Positions 52,442-61,567 of a stretch of 64,000 nt of DNA are shown one piece after another. Every line of letters starts with the position of its first letter. Position 1 is the stretch's first letter. Source of the stretch: Imbroritus primus (GTDB lineage: Bacteria; Pseudomonadota; Gammaproteobacteria; Burkholderiales; Burkholderiaceae); NCBI RefSeq assembly GCF_964332355.1, contig NZ_OZ201294.1:254118-318117 (forward strand), given 5' to 3'. A program made the translations under genes and the position numbers. The notes under the pieces are model-generated. The model was not told where the DNA came from, made no database searches, and worked only from the letters and a program-made list of their open reading frames with translations.

Positions 52442-55213
52442 ATGAGCGACGCCCGTCCCGATCCCGATCAATTGCTGGCCCGCCTGCACGATGAGGCGGC
52501 CCGCGCCACCCGTGGCAAGCTGAAGATCTTCTTTGGCGCGTCGGCGGGCGTGGGCAAGACGTATGGCATGCTCGCCGCGGCGCGCATGCAGCGCGAGCAG
52601 GGTGTCGACGTTGTCGTCGGCATCGTCGAAACCCATGGCCGTGCCGAGACCGAGGCGGCGCTGGCGGGCTTCGAGCAGCTCCCGCGCAGATCCCACGAAT
52701 ATCGCGGCCGCGCGCTTGCGGAATTCGATCTCGACGGCGCGCTGGCGCGCAAGCCGGCGTTGATCCTGGTCGATGAGCTGGCCCACACCAATGTGGCCGG
52801 CTCGCGCCACCCCAAGCGCTGGCAGGACGTGGAGGAACTGCTGGCCGCCGGCATCGACGTGTACACCACCGTCAACGTCCAGCATCTCGATAGCCTCAAC
52901 GACGTGGTCGGCGGCATCACCGGCATCCGCGTGCGGGAGACCGTGCCGGATCGCGTCTTCGACCTGGCCGACAGCGTGGTGCTGATCGACCTGCCGCCCG
53001 ACGAACTGCTGCAGCGGCTCAAGGAAGGCAAGGTTTATCTGCCGGACCAGGCCGAGCAGGCCATCCAGCGCTTTTTCCGCAAGGGCAATCTGCTGGCCTT
53101 GCGCGAGCTGGCCCTGCGCCGCACCGCTGATCGTGTGGATGGCGACATGCTGCAGTACCGGCGCGAGCAATCCGTCTCCTCGGTCTGGCAGACGCGCGAC
53201 TCGCAGCTCGTATGCATCGGCCCCGGCACCGAGGGCGAGCGGCTGGTACGCCGCGCCGCGCGGCAGGCGGCCCAGCTCGACGCCCCATGGCATGCCGTGT
53301 ATGTGGAAACGCCAGCCTTGCAGCGGCTCGGCGCGGGCCGACGCAAGGCCATTCTCACCGCCCTGCAGCTGGCCAGCGACATGGACGCGGAAACTGCCGT
53401 GCTGGCCGATGCCGATCCGGTGCAGGCCATCACCCGCTACGCGCGCGAGCACAATCTCGCTCGCCTGCTGGTCGGCGCATCCATCCCCCATGCGTGGGCC
53501 TTCTGGCGTACGCCGTTCGCGACCCGGCTGGCGCGCCATGCCCCCGATCTCGATGTGATACAGGCGGCGCGTGACGATGCTGTGGCGCGCCCGGCTGCAC
53601 TGCCGCTGTCCGAGCCTGGCCAGCGCTTCGCCGCGTGGCGTGCGCCGGCTTCGGCGTGGCTCGCCAGCGTGGGGGCCTGCGCCGTAGCAGCTGCGTTGGG
53701 CGGGCTGCTGCATCCTGCTGTCGAACTCACCAATATTGGCATGCTGTTCCTGCTGGCCGTGGTGCTGGTGGGCGTGCGCTACGGGCGCGGTCCGGCCGTG
53801 CTGGCGGCGTTTCTCGGCGTGGCGGCGTTCGACTTCCTGTTTGTCTCGCCGCAATTTTCCTTCGCGGTGTCAGATGCTCAATATCTCGTGACCTTCGCGG
53901 TGATGCTGAGCGTCGGCCTGATCACCGGTCAGCTGACCGCCGGCCTCAAATACCAGGCGCGCGTCGCCACGCACCGCGAGGCGCGCATGCGCGCCCTCTA
54001 TGAAATGTCGCGCGAACTGTCCGGCGCACTGTTGCCCGAGCAGATCGCCGAGATCTGCGCCCGCTTTGTCGGGCAGACGCTCGATGCCCGTCCGGCGCTA
54101 TTGCTGGCCGACGCTGGCGACCGCCTGCGGCCGCCGCTCTATGGCCACCTGGGCGGCCAGGATGGCACTGACGGTCCGATGGTCGACATGGGCATTGCGC
54201 AATGGGCCTTCGACCACGGCGAACCCGCCGGTGCCGGCACCGATACGCTGCCGGCCGCGCCACTGCTGTATCAACCCCTGCGTGCGCCGATGAACGTGCG
54301 CGGCGTGCTCGCGCTGGAATTCAAGGATCCGCGCCGCTTGCTGGCACCGGAACAGCGTCGCCTGCTCGACACCCTGAGCAGTCTGGTGGCGATTGCCCTG
54401 GAGCGCGTGCACTACGTGCAGGTGGCGCAGGATACGACCGTGCAGATGGAGTCCGAGCAGCTGCGCAACTCCCTGCTGGCGGCGCTGTCGCACGACTTGC
54501 GCACACCGCTCACCGCACTGGTGGGCGAGGCCGAGGTGTTGGCCAATGCGCTGGCCAATACACCCTCGCCTGATACGCAAGCGCCTGACACCAGACTGCG
54601 CGACACCGCGCGCGCGATCCGCGACCAGGCCATGCGCCTTGGCGCGCTGGTCAACAACCTGCTCGACATGGCACGCCTGCAGGCCGGTCACGTGCAGCTC
54701 AACCTGCAATGGCAGCCGCTCGAAGAAGTGGTCGGCAGCGCGCTCACGCTGGCCGCGCCATTGCTCGGCGCACGCACGGTAACGGTCGATCTGCCGCCCG
54801 CGCTGCCCTTCCTGGAGTTCGACGCGATCCTGATGGAGCGTGTGTTCTACAACCTGTTCGAGAATGCCGGCAAGTACACACCTGCCGGCAGCCGCATCGC
54901 GCTTAGCGCCCGTGTCGCCGGCGACTGGATGGAGATTCGTGTTACCGACAACGGCCCTGGCCTGCCGCGTGGCCGCGAGGAAGCCGTCTTCGAGAAATTC
55001 ACGCGCGGGGCACGGGAAACGCCCGTCTCGGGTGTTGGCCTGGGGCTGGCGATCTGCCGGGCGATCGTCGAGGCGCATCATGGCCGCATCCGCGCGGAGA
55101 ACCGGCCTGAAGGCGGCGTATGCTTCGTCATCACGCTGCCCCTCGGCTCCCCGCCGGCGATGGACCCCGAGGGCGAACCGCTGCGGCCCATGCCAGGAGA
55201 TGATGCGCCATGA
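52442..55213 (+). CDS. kdpD: Sensor histidine kinase KdpD
   Basis: The 923-residue osmosensor has the KdpD N-terminal ATP-binding domain (Walker A GASAGVGKT at 32-40; VDELAHTNVAGSRH), a Usp-like domain (about 245-370) and four membrane helices (about 400-500). A GAF-like domain follows, then HisKA with LSHDLRTPL (His near residue 680) and an HATPase domain (DNGPGLPRG; GVGLGLAIC). It senses K+ limitation and phosphorylates KdpE. It starts 92 bases after kdpC; its ribosome site is weak. Confidence 0.96.
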   Translation: MSDARPDPDQLLARLHDEAARATRGKLKIFFGASAGVGKTYGMLAAARMQREQGVDVVVGIVETHGRAETEAALAGFEQLPRRSHEYRGRALAEFDLDGALARKPALILVDELAHTNVAGSRHPKRWQDVEELLAAGIDVYTTVNVQHLDSLNDVVGGITGIRVRETVPDRVFDLADSVVLIDLPPDELLQRLKEGKVYLPDQAEQAIQRFFRKGNLLALRELALRRTADRVDGDMLQYRREQSVSSVWQTRDSQLVCIGPGTEGERLVRRAARQAAQLDAPWHAVYVETPALQRLGAGRRKAILTALQLASDMDAETAVLADADPVQAITRYAREHNLARLLVGASIPHAWAFWRTPFATRLARHAPDLDVIQAARDDAVARPAALPLSEPGQRFAAWRAPASAWLASVGACAVAAALGGLLHPAVELTNIGMLFLLAVVLVGVRYGRGPAVLAAFLGVAAFDFLFVSPQFSFAVSDAQYLVTFAVMLSVGLITGQLTAGLKYQARVATHREARMRALYEMSRELSGALLPEQIAEICARFVGQTLDARPALLLADAGDRLRPPLYGHLGGQDGTDGPMVDMGIAQWAFDHGEPAGAGTDTLPAAPLLYQPLRAPMNVRGVLALEFKDPRRLLAPEQRRLLDTLSSLVAIALERVHYVQVAQDTTVQMESEQLRNSLLAALSHDLRTPLTALVGEAEVLANALANTPSPDTQAPDTRLRDTARAIRDQAMRLGALVNNLLDMARLQAGHVQLNLQWQPLEEVVGSALTLAAPLLGARTVTVDLPPALPFLEFDAILMERVFYNLFENAGKYTPAGSRIALSARVAGDWMEIRVTDNGPGLPRGREEAVFEKFTRGARETPVSGVGLGLAICRAIVEAHHGRIRAENRPEGGVCFVITLPLGSPPAMDPEGEPLRPMPGDDAP

Positions 55214-55896
55214 ACGACGCCGCACCGCTGATCCTGATCATCGAAGACGACGCGCCCATCCGGCGCGTGCTGCACAGCGCCCTCGCGGCCGAAGGCTTCC
55301 GGCTGGTCGAGGCCGAGACCATGCAGCGCGGCCTGATTGAAGCGGGGAGCCACAAGCCCGACCTGGTCATCCTCGATCTCGGCCTGCCCGATGGCAACGG
55401 CGTGGATTTCCTGCGCAGCCTGCGCGCCTGGTCGGCCATGCCGGTGATCGTACTGTCGGCACGCACGCTCGAGCATGACAAGATCGACGCCCTCGATGCC
55501 GGTGCCGACGACTACCTCACCAAGCCGTTCGGCGCGGGCGAACTGCTGGCGCGCGTGCGTGCCCAACTGCGCCGGCACCATCGCGTCGCAGAAGAAGCCG
55601 TGGTCGCCTTCGGCGACGTGCAGGTCGATCTCGTGCACCGGCAGGTGCTACGCGGCGGCGTGCCCGTGGCGCTCACGCCGGTCGAGTACCGCCTGCTGAC
55701 CGTGCTGCTGCGCCACGCCGGCAAGGTGCTGACGCACCGCCAGCTATTGCAGGAAGTGTGGGGGCCGGGCCATGTGGATCGTAGCCACTATGTGCGTCTC
55801 TATGTCGGCTACCTGCGCCGCAAGCTCGAGGCCGACCCCGCACGGCCTGCGCACCTCGTCACGGAAACCGGGGTGGGGTATCGCTTCGTGCCATGA
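55210..55896 (+). CDS. kdpE: Response regulator KdpE
   Basis: The 228-residue OmpR-family activator has a receiver with IIEDDAPI, Asp in LVILDLGLPDGNG (about Asp56) and Lys in YLTKPF, and a winged helix ending GVGYRFVP. It overlaps kdpD by four bases (ATGA). It should activate the kdp promoter at low K+ through the box near 47554. Confidence 0.95.
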   Translation: MNDAAPLILIIEDDAPIRRVLHSALAAEGFRLVEAETMQRGLIEAGSHKPDLVILDLGLPDGNGVDFLRSLRAWSAMPVIVLSARTLEHDKIDALDAGADDYLTKPFGAGELLARVRAQLRRHHRVAEEAVVAFGDVQVDLVHRQVLRGGVPVALTPVEYRLLTVLLRHAGKVLTHRQLLQEVWGPGHVDRSHYVRLYVGYLRRKLEADPARPAHLVTETGVGYRFVP

Positions 55897-55912
55897 CGAT
55901 ATTGTGATCTGT

Positions 55913-55946
55913 ACGCCTCTCGGATAGGCGTTTGCCCAACCGGGCA
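55913..55946 (+). terminator. Possible terminator after kdpE
   Basis: ACGCCT (55913-55918) and AGGCGT (55926-55931) form a short stem followed by TTT, and directly after it TGCCC/GGGCA (55933-55946) form a second small stem. Together they are a moderate end-of-operon signal. Confidence 0.45.
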
Positions 55947-56041
55947 AGGCCACTTCGCGTTATGATTCCGGTTCTCCAATATTCAGAACAGGTCGGACGG
56001 GCGCGGCTCCGGACGGGCAGTACGGTACAACAAGGGACATC

Positions 56042-57187
56042 ATGCAGCAGGCAGAGCGAGGCGTATTCGATTTGCGCCGTGGACAACCGGTGTTGCTCAC
56101 CGCCGAGGAAGACGCCGCCGGCGCCGCGCGGCCGGCCTTGCTGGTCGCGGCGGTGGAAGCCCTGCGCCGCGACACGCGCGCCGCGCTGGAAGCCGATGCC
56201 GGAACGCCCGCCGTGCTGCTGCTGACTGCCCAGCGAGCCGCCATGCTCGGCCTGCAGCCGCCTTCCGGCCTGGGCAGCATCGCCATTACGCTGCCGGCCG
56301 ACATGCCGTTCGACGCGCTGCTGGCGCTGGCTGGGGCGGTGCACGCGCCGCTGCCCGGCAATACCGCCACCTTGCCGGTACGTCTTGCCACCGCGCAGGA
56401 AGATGCCGCGCTGGTGCTGGCCAAGGCTGGCCGCATCCTGCCGGCGCTGCTGGCGAGCGAGGTCCCCGCGACCCGCCCCGCAGCCCTGCAAGCCAAGCTC
56501 GACGACCAGAGCATCCTTACCGTCGGCGCGCTCAGCGCCCGTCGCATGAGCGCCGCCTCGGCCCTCGACCTCAAGCTGATCAGCGAAGCGCCCGTGCCGC
56601 TGGCCGATGCCGAGAACGCCCGCTTCATGCTGTTCCGCGAGCCCAATGGCCTGCTCGAACACGTGGCCGTGGTGATCGGCGATCACCAGGACTGGTCCGG
56701 CATCGTGCCGGTGCGTCTGCACTCCGCCTGCCTCACCGGCGACCTGTTCGGCAGCCTGCGCTGCGATTGCGGCGAACAGCTGCGCAACAGCGTGCGCGAC
56801 ATTGCCGCCGATGGCGGTGGCGTGCTGCTGTATCTCGCCCAGGAAGGGCGCGGCATCGGCCTCGCCAACAAGCTGCGCGCCTACACCCTGCAGGACACTG
56901 GCCTCGACACCATCGACGCTGACCGCACACTGGGCTTCCGCGACGACGAACGCCGCTACGAGGCCGCCGTCGCCATGCTGCGCGCCATCGGCATCAGCCA
57001 CGTGCAGCTGCACACCAACAATCCCACCAAGATCCGCGCGCTCGAACAGGCCGGCATCCAGGTCGCCGTGCGCAAACCCGTGCTGACCAAGCCGCACGCC
57101 TACAACCAGCGCTACCTCAATACCAAGGCCGAACGCGCCGGGCACATGCTCGAACCGGCCCTGCAGCCGGCCGACGAGGACATCTGA
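56042..57187 (+). CDS. ribA: GTP cyclohydrolase II with a degenerate DHBP-synthase-like N-terminal domain
   Basis: The C-terminal half (about 185-381) is a complete RibA, which opens GTP in the first step of riboflavin synthesis. It shows VPVRLHSACLTGD, zinc ligands in LRCDCGEQL, EGRGIGLANKLRAY and HTNNPTKIRALE. The N-terminal 180 residues occupy the position of RibB in RibBA fusions but lack its acidic D-x-E-R-E-x-E-G-D motif, so RibB activity is unlikely. AAGGGA precedes the ATG. Confidence 0.9.
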   Translation: MQQAERGVFDLRRGQPVLLTAEEDAAGAARPALLVAAVEALRRDTRAALEADAGTPAVLLLTAQRAAMLGLQPPSGLGSIAITLPADMPFDALLALAGAVHAPLPGNTATLPVRLATAQEDAALVLAKAGRILPALLASEVPATRPAALQAKLDDQSILTVGALSARRMSAASALDLKLISEAPVPLADAENARFMLFREPNGLLEHVAVVIGDHQDWSGIVPVRLHSACLTGDLFGSLRCDCGEQLRNSVRDIAADGGGVLLYLAQEGRGIGLANKLRAYTLQDTGLDTIDADRTLGFRDDERRYEAAVAMLRAIGISHVQLHTNNPTKIRALEQAGIQVAVRKPVLTKPHAYNQRYLNTKAERAGHMLEPALQPADEDI

Positions 57188-57230
57188 GGAACTTCAGGGC
57201 AGGGCGGCCACGCATTGCCCTGCGCCGCGC

Positions 57231-58175
57231 TCACCCGTCGACTGCCGCATGCGCCTCCACCAGGCACTGCTGAAACAGCAATGACGCCCGCGACGGCTGC
57301 GGCGCGCGCCGCAGCAGGCTGACGAAGCTGCACAGGTAATAGAACAGCGCCGGCTTGATCGCCTGCATCTGGCCGTTCTGCACAAAACTCGCCGCATAGT
57401 GGTCCGGCAAAAATCCCAGATAGCGTCCCGACAGGATCAGCGTGGCAATCGCCTCCTGGTCCGAGCCCGTGGCGTGGCGCGTCAGTTTTTCGCGGTGGCT
57501 CAGTTCCATGTTTGGCGAGTGGTAGCCCAGGCCCGCAAAATGGTGCTGGCGCAAATCGTCCCAGTCGAGCCCCGCGTGGTCCTGCCCGAACAGCGGATGC
57601 CGCTGCCCGCAGTACAGCAGCATGGTTTCGCCGAACAGCGCGGTATACAGCAGGCTGCGTGATTCGCGGTGCGCCGGGATAATGCCCACGTGCACGCTGC
57701 CGTCGATCAGCCCGCGCTCGATGGCATTGATCGATGCCACTTTCAGGTTCAGGCTCACATCCGGCGCGCGCTCCGAGAACAGCGCAATCGCCTTGGCGAT
57801 GCGCGCCGCCGGGTTGGTGGCCGTCTTGTCGAACAGCGCCAGCTGCAGTTCGCCGCCCATGCGCAGGTGGATCTCGTCCACGCTGCTGCGGAACGTTTCC
57901 ACCGAGGCCAGCAGGTGCAGCGTCTGCTCGTAGATAGCCTGGCCCTCGTTGGTCAGCATGAAGCCGCCGCGCCCCCGGCGGCACAGCACCATGCCCAGGC
58001 GCGTTTCCAGGTCCTTGATATGCCGGCTCACCGTGGAAATGCCAATGTTCAGCTCCAGCTCGGCCGCCGCCATTCCGCCGCATTCCACCACGCTCTTGAA
58101 GACGCGCAGCAGGCGCAGATCCATGTCGCTGACCTGGCCCAGCACAGCCCGGGTCTTGGGAGAAGTTACTTGCAT
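57231..58175 (-). CDS. LysR family transcriptional regulator
   Basis: The 314-residue regulator has an N-terminal winged helix (about 17-78; LRVFKSVVECGGMAAAELEL; STVSRHIKDLE) and an effector domain. It is divergent from the omega-amino-acid aminotransferase with a 100-base gap, so it probably controls that gene and mmsA in response to beta-alanine or a related amine. Confidence 0.92.
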   Translation of the reverse strand: MQVTSPKTRAVLGQVSDMDLRLLRVFKSVVECGGMAAAELELNIGISTVSRHIKDLETRLGMVLCRRGRGGFMLTNEGQAIYEQTLHLLASVETFRSSVDEIHLRMGGELQLALFDKTATNPAARIAKAIALFSERAPDVSLNLKVASINAIERGLIDGSVHVGIIPAHRESRSLLYTALFGETMLLYCGQRHPLFGQDHAGLDWDDLRQHHFAGLGYHSPNMELSHREKLTRHATGSDQEAIATLILSGRYLGFLPDHYAASFVQNGQMQAIKPALFYYLCSFVSLLRRAPQPSRASLLFQQCLVEAHAAVDG

Positions 58176-58275
58176 AAACCGTCAAGTAAAGAGTGATATT
58201 TGTCCATTCACAAGATTATCGGGACGGACAACAATCTGCAATACTGAATTGACCCGCGCCTACCCGGAGACCGAC

Positions 58276-59622
58276 ATGACCGCGACCCATCTGGACGTTC
58301 TCGATACCGCCCACGATCGCAGCTGGTACGAAGCCCACTGGATGCCCTTTACCGGCAACCGCAATTTCAAGAACGACCCGCGCATGATTGTCTCCGCGCA
58401 GGGGGCGTACTTTACCGACATCGACGGCCGCAAGGTCTTCGACAGCCTCTCCGGCCTGTGGTGTACCGGTCTCGGCCATGCCCGCCCCGAGATCACCGAA
58501 GCCGTGAGCCGCCAGATCGCCAAGCTCGACTACGCACCCGGCTTCCAGTTTGGCCATCCGCTGTCCTTCGAACTCGCCAACAAGCTCAAAGACCTCACGC
58601 CTGACGGCCTCGACTACGTGTTCTTCGTCAACTCCGGTTCCGAAGCCGCCGACACCGCCCTCAAGATGGCCCGCGCCTACTGGCGCACCAAGGGGCAGGC
58701 CGGCAAGACCCGCATCATCGGCCGCGAGAAGGGCTATCACGGCGTGAACTACGGCGGCGTCTCCGTCGGCGGCATTGCCGCCAACCGCAAGATGTTCGGC
58801 CAGGGCATCGAAGCCGACTTCCTGCCACACACCCAGCTCGCCAGCAACGCCTTCACGCGCGGCCTGCCGGACAATGGCGCCGAACTCGCCGAGCGCCTGC
58901 TCGACATCATCAACCTGCACGACGCCTCGACCATCGCCGCCGTCATCGTCGAACCGTTCTCCGGTTCCGGTGGCGTGGTGGTGCCGCCCAAGGGCTACCT
59001 CAAGCGCCTGCGCGAGATCTGCACCGCGCACAACATCCTGATGATCTTTGACGAAGTGATTTCCGGCTTTGGCCGCTCCGGCGCGTTTACCGGCGCCGAA
59101 GCCATGGGCGTGACGCCCGACATCATGACTGCCGCCAAGCAGATCACCAACGGCACCCAGCCGCTCGGCGCGGTGATGGCCACCAAGGACATCTACGACA
59201 CCTTCATGGCCGCCGGCGGCCCGGAGTACATGGTCGAATTCGCCCATGGCTACACCTACTCCGCCCACCCCGTGGCCTGCGCCGCCGGCCTCGCCGCGCT
59301 CGACGTGCTGGTGAAGGAAGACATGATCGGCCGCGTCAAGGCGCTCGCCCCGTATTTTGAAGACCGCGTGCACAGCCTCAAGGGCGTGAAGTACGTCAGC
59401 GACATCCGCAACTACGGCCTCGCCGCCGCGCTCACCATCGCCCCCGCACCGGGCGAGCCGGCGCGCCGCCCGTACGAGATCTCCATGGCCTGCTGGAAGA
59501 AAGGCTTCTACGTGCGCTACGGCGGCGATACCATTCAGCTGGCCCCGCCGTTCATCGCGACGGAAAAGGAAATCGACAACCTCGTCAACGCACTTGGCGA
59601 AGCCATCGGCGCACTCGACTGA
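58276..59622 (+). CDS. Omega-amino acid (beta-alanine):pyruvate aminotransferase
   Basis: The 448-residue class III PLP enzyme has SLSGLWCTGLGH, VNSGSEAADTALKMAR, EVISGFGRSG with the PLP Asp context DEV, and the Schiff-base Lys in TAAKQITNGTQPLGA (about Lys288). It should transfer the amino group of beta-alanine to pyruvate, giving malonate semialdehyde. CCCGGAGACCGAC precedes the ATG at 58276. The next gene can remove the semialdehyde product, so the two form a catabolic pair. Confidence 0.93.
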   Translation: MTATHLDVLDTAHDRSWYEAHWMPFTGNRNFKNDPRMIVSAQGAYFTDIDGRKVFDSLSGLWCTGLGHARPEITEAVSRQIAKLDYAPGFQFGHPLSFELANKLKDLTPDGLDYVFFVNSGSEAADTALKMARAYWRTKGQAGKTRIIGREKGYHGVNYGGVSVGGIAANRKMFGQGIEADFLPHTQLASNAFTRGLPDNGAELAERLLDIINLHDASTIAAVIVEPFSGSGGVVVPPKGYLKRLREICTAHNILMIFDEVISGFGRSGAFTGAEAMGVTPDIMTAAKQITNGTQPLGAVMATKDIYDTFMAAGGPEYMVEFAHGYTYSAHPVACAAGLAALDVLVKEDMIGRVKALAPYFEDRVHSLKGVKYVSDIRNYGLAAALTIAPAPGEPARRPYEISMACWKKGFYVRYGGDTIQLAPPFIATEKEIDNLVNALGEAIGALD

Positions 59623-59691
59623 GCACAACGCCGAGCGCCACACGCCCACGCCACAACACGACAACCGCATCACGATATTGCAGAGACACTC

Positions 59692-61209
59692 ATGAACGAT
59701 TCGACCAAGCAAGTCGCCACCGTCGGCCACTGGATCAACGGCGAAGCCGCCATCGGCGGCAACCGTGCACAACCGGTCTACGATCCCGCCACCGGCCGCG
59801 CCACCAAGCAGGTATCGCTCGCCGACAAGGCCACCGTGGAAAGCGCCATCGCCGCCGCGCAGGCGGCCTACCCGGCTTGGCGCAACACGCCGCCCATCAA
59901 GCGCGCCCGCGTCATGAGCAAGCTCAAGACCCTGCTCGAAGAACACGCCGATGAAATCGCCGCGCTCATCACCTCCGAAAACGGCAAGGTACTAGCCGAT
60001 GCGCACGGCGAACTGCAGCGCGGCATCGAGAACGTCGAATACGCCAGCTACGCCACCGAACTGCTCAAGGGCGAACACAGCCGCAACGTTGGCCCCGGCA
60101 TCGACTCGTGGAGCGAATTCCAGGCGCTTGGCGTGGTGGCCGGCATCACGCCGTTCAACTTCCCCGTGATGGTGCCGCTGTGGATGTGGCCCATGGCCGT
60201 GGTGTGCGGCAACACCTTCGTGCTCAAGCCCTCCGAGCGCACCCCGTCGTCCACGCTGCGCATCGCCCAGCTCGCGCTCGAAGCCGGCCTGCCGCCCGGC
60301 GTGCTCAACGTGGTTAACGGCGACAAGGAAGCCGTCGACACCCTGTTGACTGACCCGCGTGTGAAGGCTGCCAGCTTCGTCGGCTCCACGCCCATCGCCG
60401 AATACATCTACACCACCGGTTGCGCCAACGGCAAACGCGTGCAGGCCCTCGGCGGCGCCAAGAACTTCGCTGTCGTCATGCCCGACGCCGATATTCCCAA
60501 CGCCGTGAGCGCGCTCATGGGCGCCGCCTACGGTTCGTGCGGCGAACGCTGCATGGCCATTCCGCTGGTTGCCTGTATCGGTGATGCAACCGCCGACGCC
60601 GTCATCGCCGGCCTGTCTGCCGAAATCGCCAAGATGAAAGTCGGCCCCGGCAACGACAATGGCAACGACATGGGTCCGCTCGTCACCAAGCCGCACTTCG
60701 AGAAAGTCCGCAGCTTCATCGAGGCGGGGGAAAAAGAAGGCGCCAAGCTCGTCGTCGACGGCCGCAACGTCAAGGTCGCCGGCCACGAAGAAGGCTACTA
60801 CCTTGGCCCGTGCCTGTTCGACAACGTCAAGCCCGGCATGTCCATCTACCAGAATGAAATCTTCGGGCCCGTGCTTGGCATCATCCGTGCCAAGACCCTG
60901 CAAGAAGCCATGGACATGATCGACGCCCACGAATACGGCAACGGCACCTGCGTCTTCACCCGCGACGGCGAAGCCGCCCGTTACTTCACCGACCACATCC
61001 AGGTCGGCATGGTCGGCGTCAACGTGCCGCTGCCGGTACCTGTTGCCTACCACTCCTTCGGTGGCTGGAAGCGCTCCCTGTTCGGCGACCTCCACGCCTA
61101 CGGCCCCGACGGCGTGCGCTTCTACACCAAACGCAAGACCATCACGCAACGCTGGCCGTCCGCCGGCGTGCGCGAAGGGGCGGTGTTCAGCTTTCCGTCA
61201 AGCCGCTGA
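59692..61209 (+). CDS. mmsA: CoA-acylating methylmalonate-semialdehyde dehydrogenase
   Basis: The 505-residue aldehyde dehydrogenase oxidises methylmalonate or malonate semialdehyde to propionyl- or acetyl-CoA. It has FNFPVMVPLWMWPMA, KPSERTPSST, the catalytic Cys in GSCGERCMA (about Cys285) and the family C-terminus KRSLFGDLHAYGPDGV. It follows the aminotransferase by 69 bases. A decayed piece of a second copy of its 3' end occurs at 63899-64000. Confidence 0.95.
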   Translation: MNDSTKQVATVGHWINGEAAIGGNRAQPVYDPATGRATKQVSLADKATVESAIAAAQAAYPAWRNTPPIKRARVMSKLKTLLEEHADEIAALITSENGKVLADAHGELQRGIENVEYASYATELLKGEHSRNVGPGIDSWSEFQALGVVAGITPFNFPVMVPLWMWPMAVVCGNTFVLKPSERTPSSTLRIAQLALEAGLPPGVLNVVNGDKEAVDTLLTDPRVKAASFVGSTPIAEYIYTTGCANGKRVQALGGAKNFAVVMPDADIPNAVSALMGAAYGSCGERCMAIPLVACIGDATADAVIAGLSAEIAKMKVGPGNDNGNDMGPLVTKPHFEKVRSFIEAGEKEGAKLVVDGRNVKVAGHEEGYYLGPCLFDNVKPGMSIYQNEIFGPVLGIIRAKTLQEAMDMIDAHEYGNGTCVFTRDGEAARYFTDHIQVGMVGVNVPLPVPVAYHSFGGWKRSLFGDLHAYGPDGVRFYTKRKTITQRWPSAGVREGAVFSFPSSR

Positions 61210-61245
61210 CCCGCCTGCACCACCGCAGTACCCGTAGCATGCCGT

Positions 61246-61279
61246 CCCCACGCCACCGGTTGGTGGCGTGGGGTTTTTT
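61246..61279 (+). terminator. Rho-independent terminator after mmsA
   Basis: CCCCACGCCACC and GGTGGCGTGGGG form a perfect 12-base stem with a 4-base loop followed by TTTTTT, 36 bases after the mmsA stop. Confidence 0.95.
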
Positions 61280-61567
61280 ATGTTTCATCTTCGATACATG
61301 CCGGGCGCATGTCAGCACATCTCCGGCACATTCCCGCGCCTTCCAGCACATGGTTTTCCCTGTATTGCCGCCAGCCGGCAACCTATACTTTTCCCACACA
61401 CATTCCGGTACGCAAAAGGGGTCAGCCGCCTAACCCTGCGCGGCGCGCCGGACCTATTGTGCTTGAGGTTGTGACGCATTCACCGGAGGACACTTTCACA
61501 CCGCGCCAGGCATAGACGGCTCATATAAGAAGTCTTGTAAGAAATCACACCGTCAAGGAGGTGTGTC
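61280..61567. other. Upstream region of the FAD oxidoreductase
   Basis: With the mmsA terminator this makes a 358-base gap. I see no gene in it. The strong ribosome site AAGGAGG sits just before 61568, but no clear -35/-10 pair can be chosen. Confidence 0.5.

Noticed and set aside
58216..59946. 576-codon open frame antisense to the aminotransferase
   Set aside because: It is a Gly/Val/Asp/His-rich shadow with no domain. The aminotransferase on the other strand has all family motifs.
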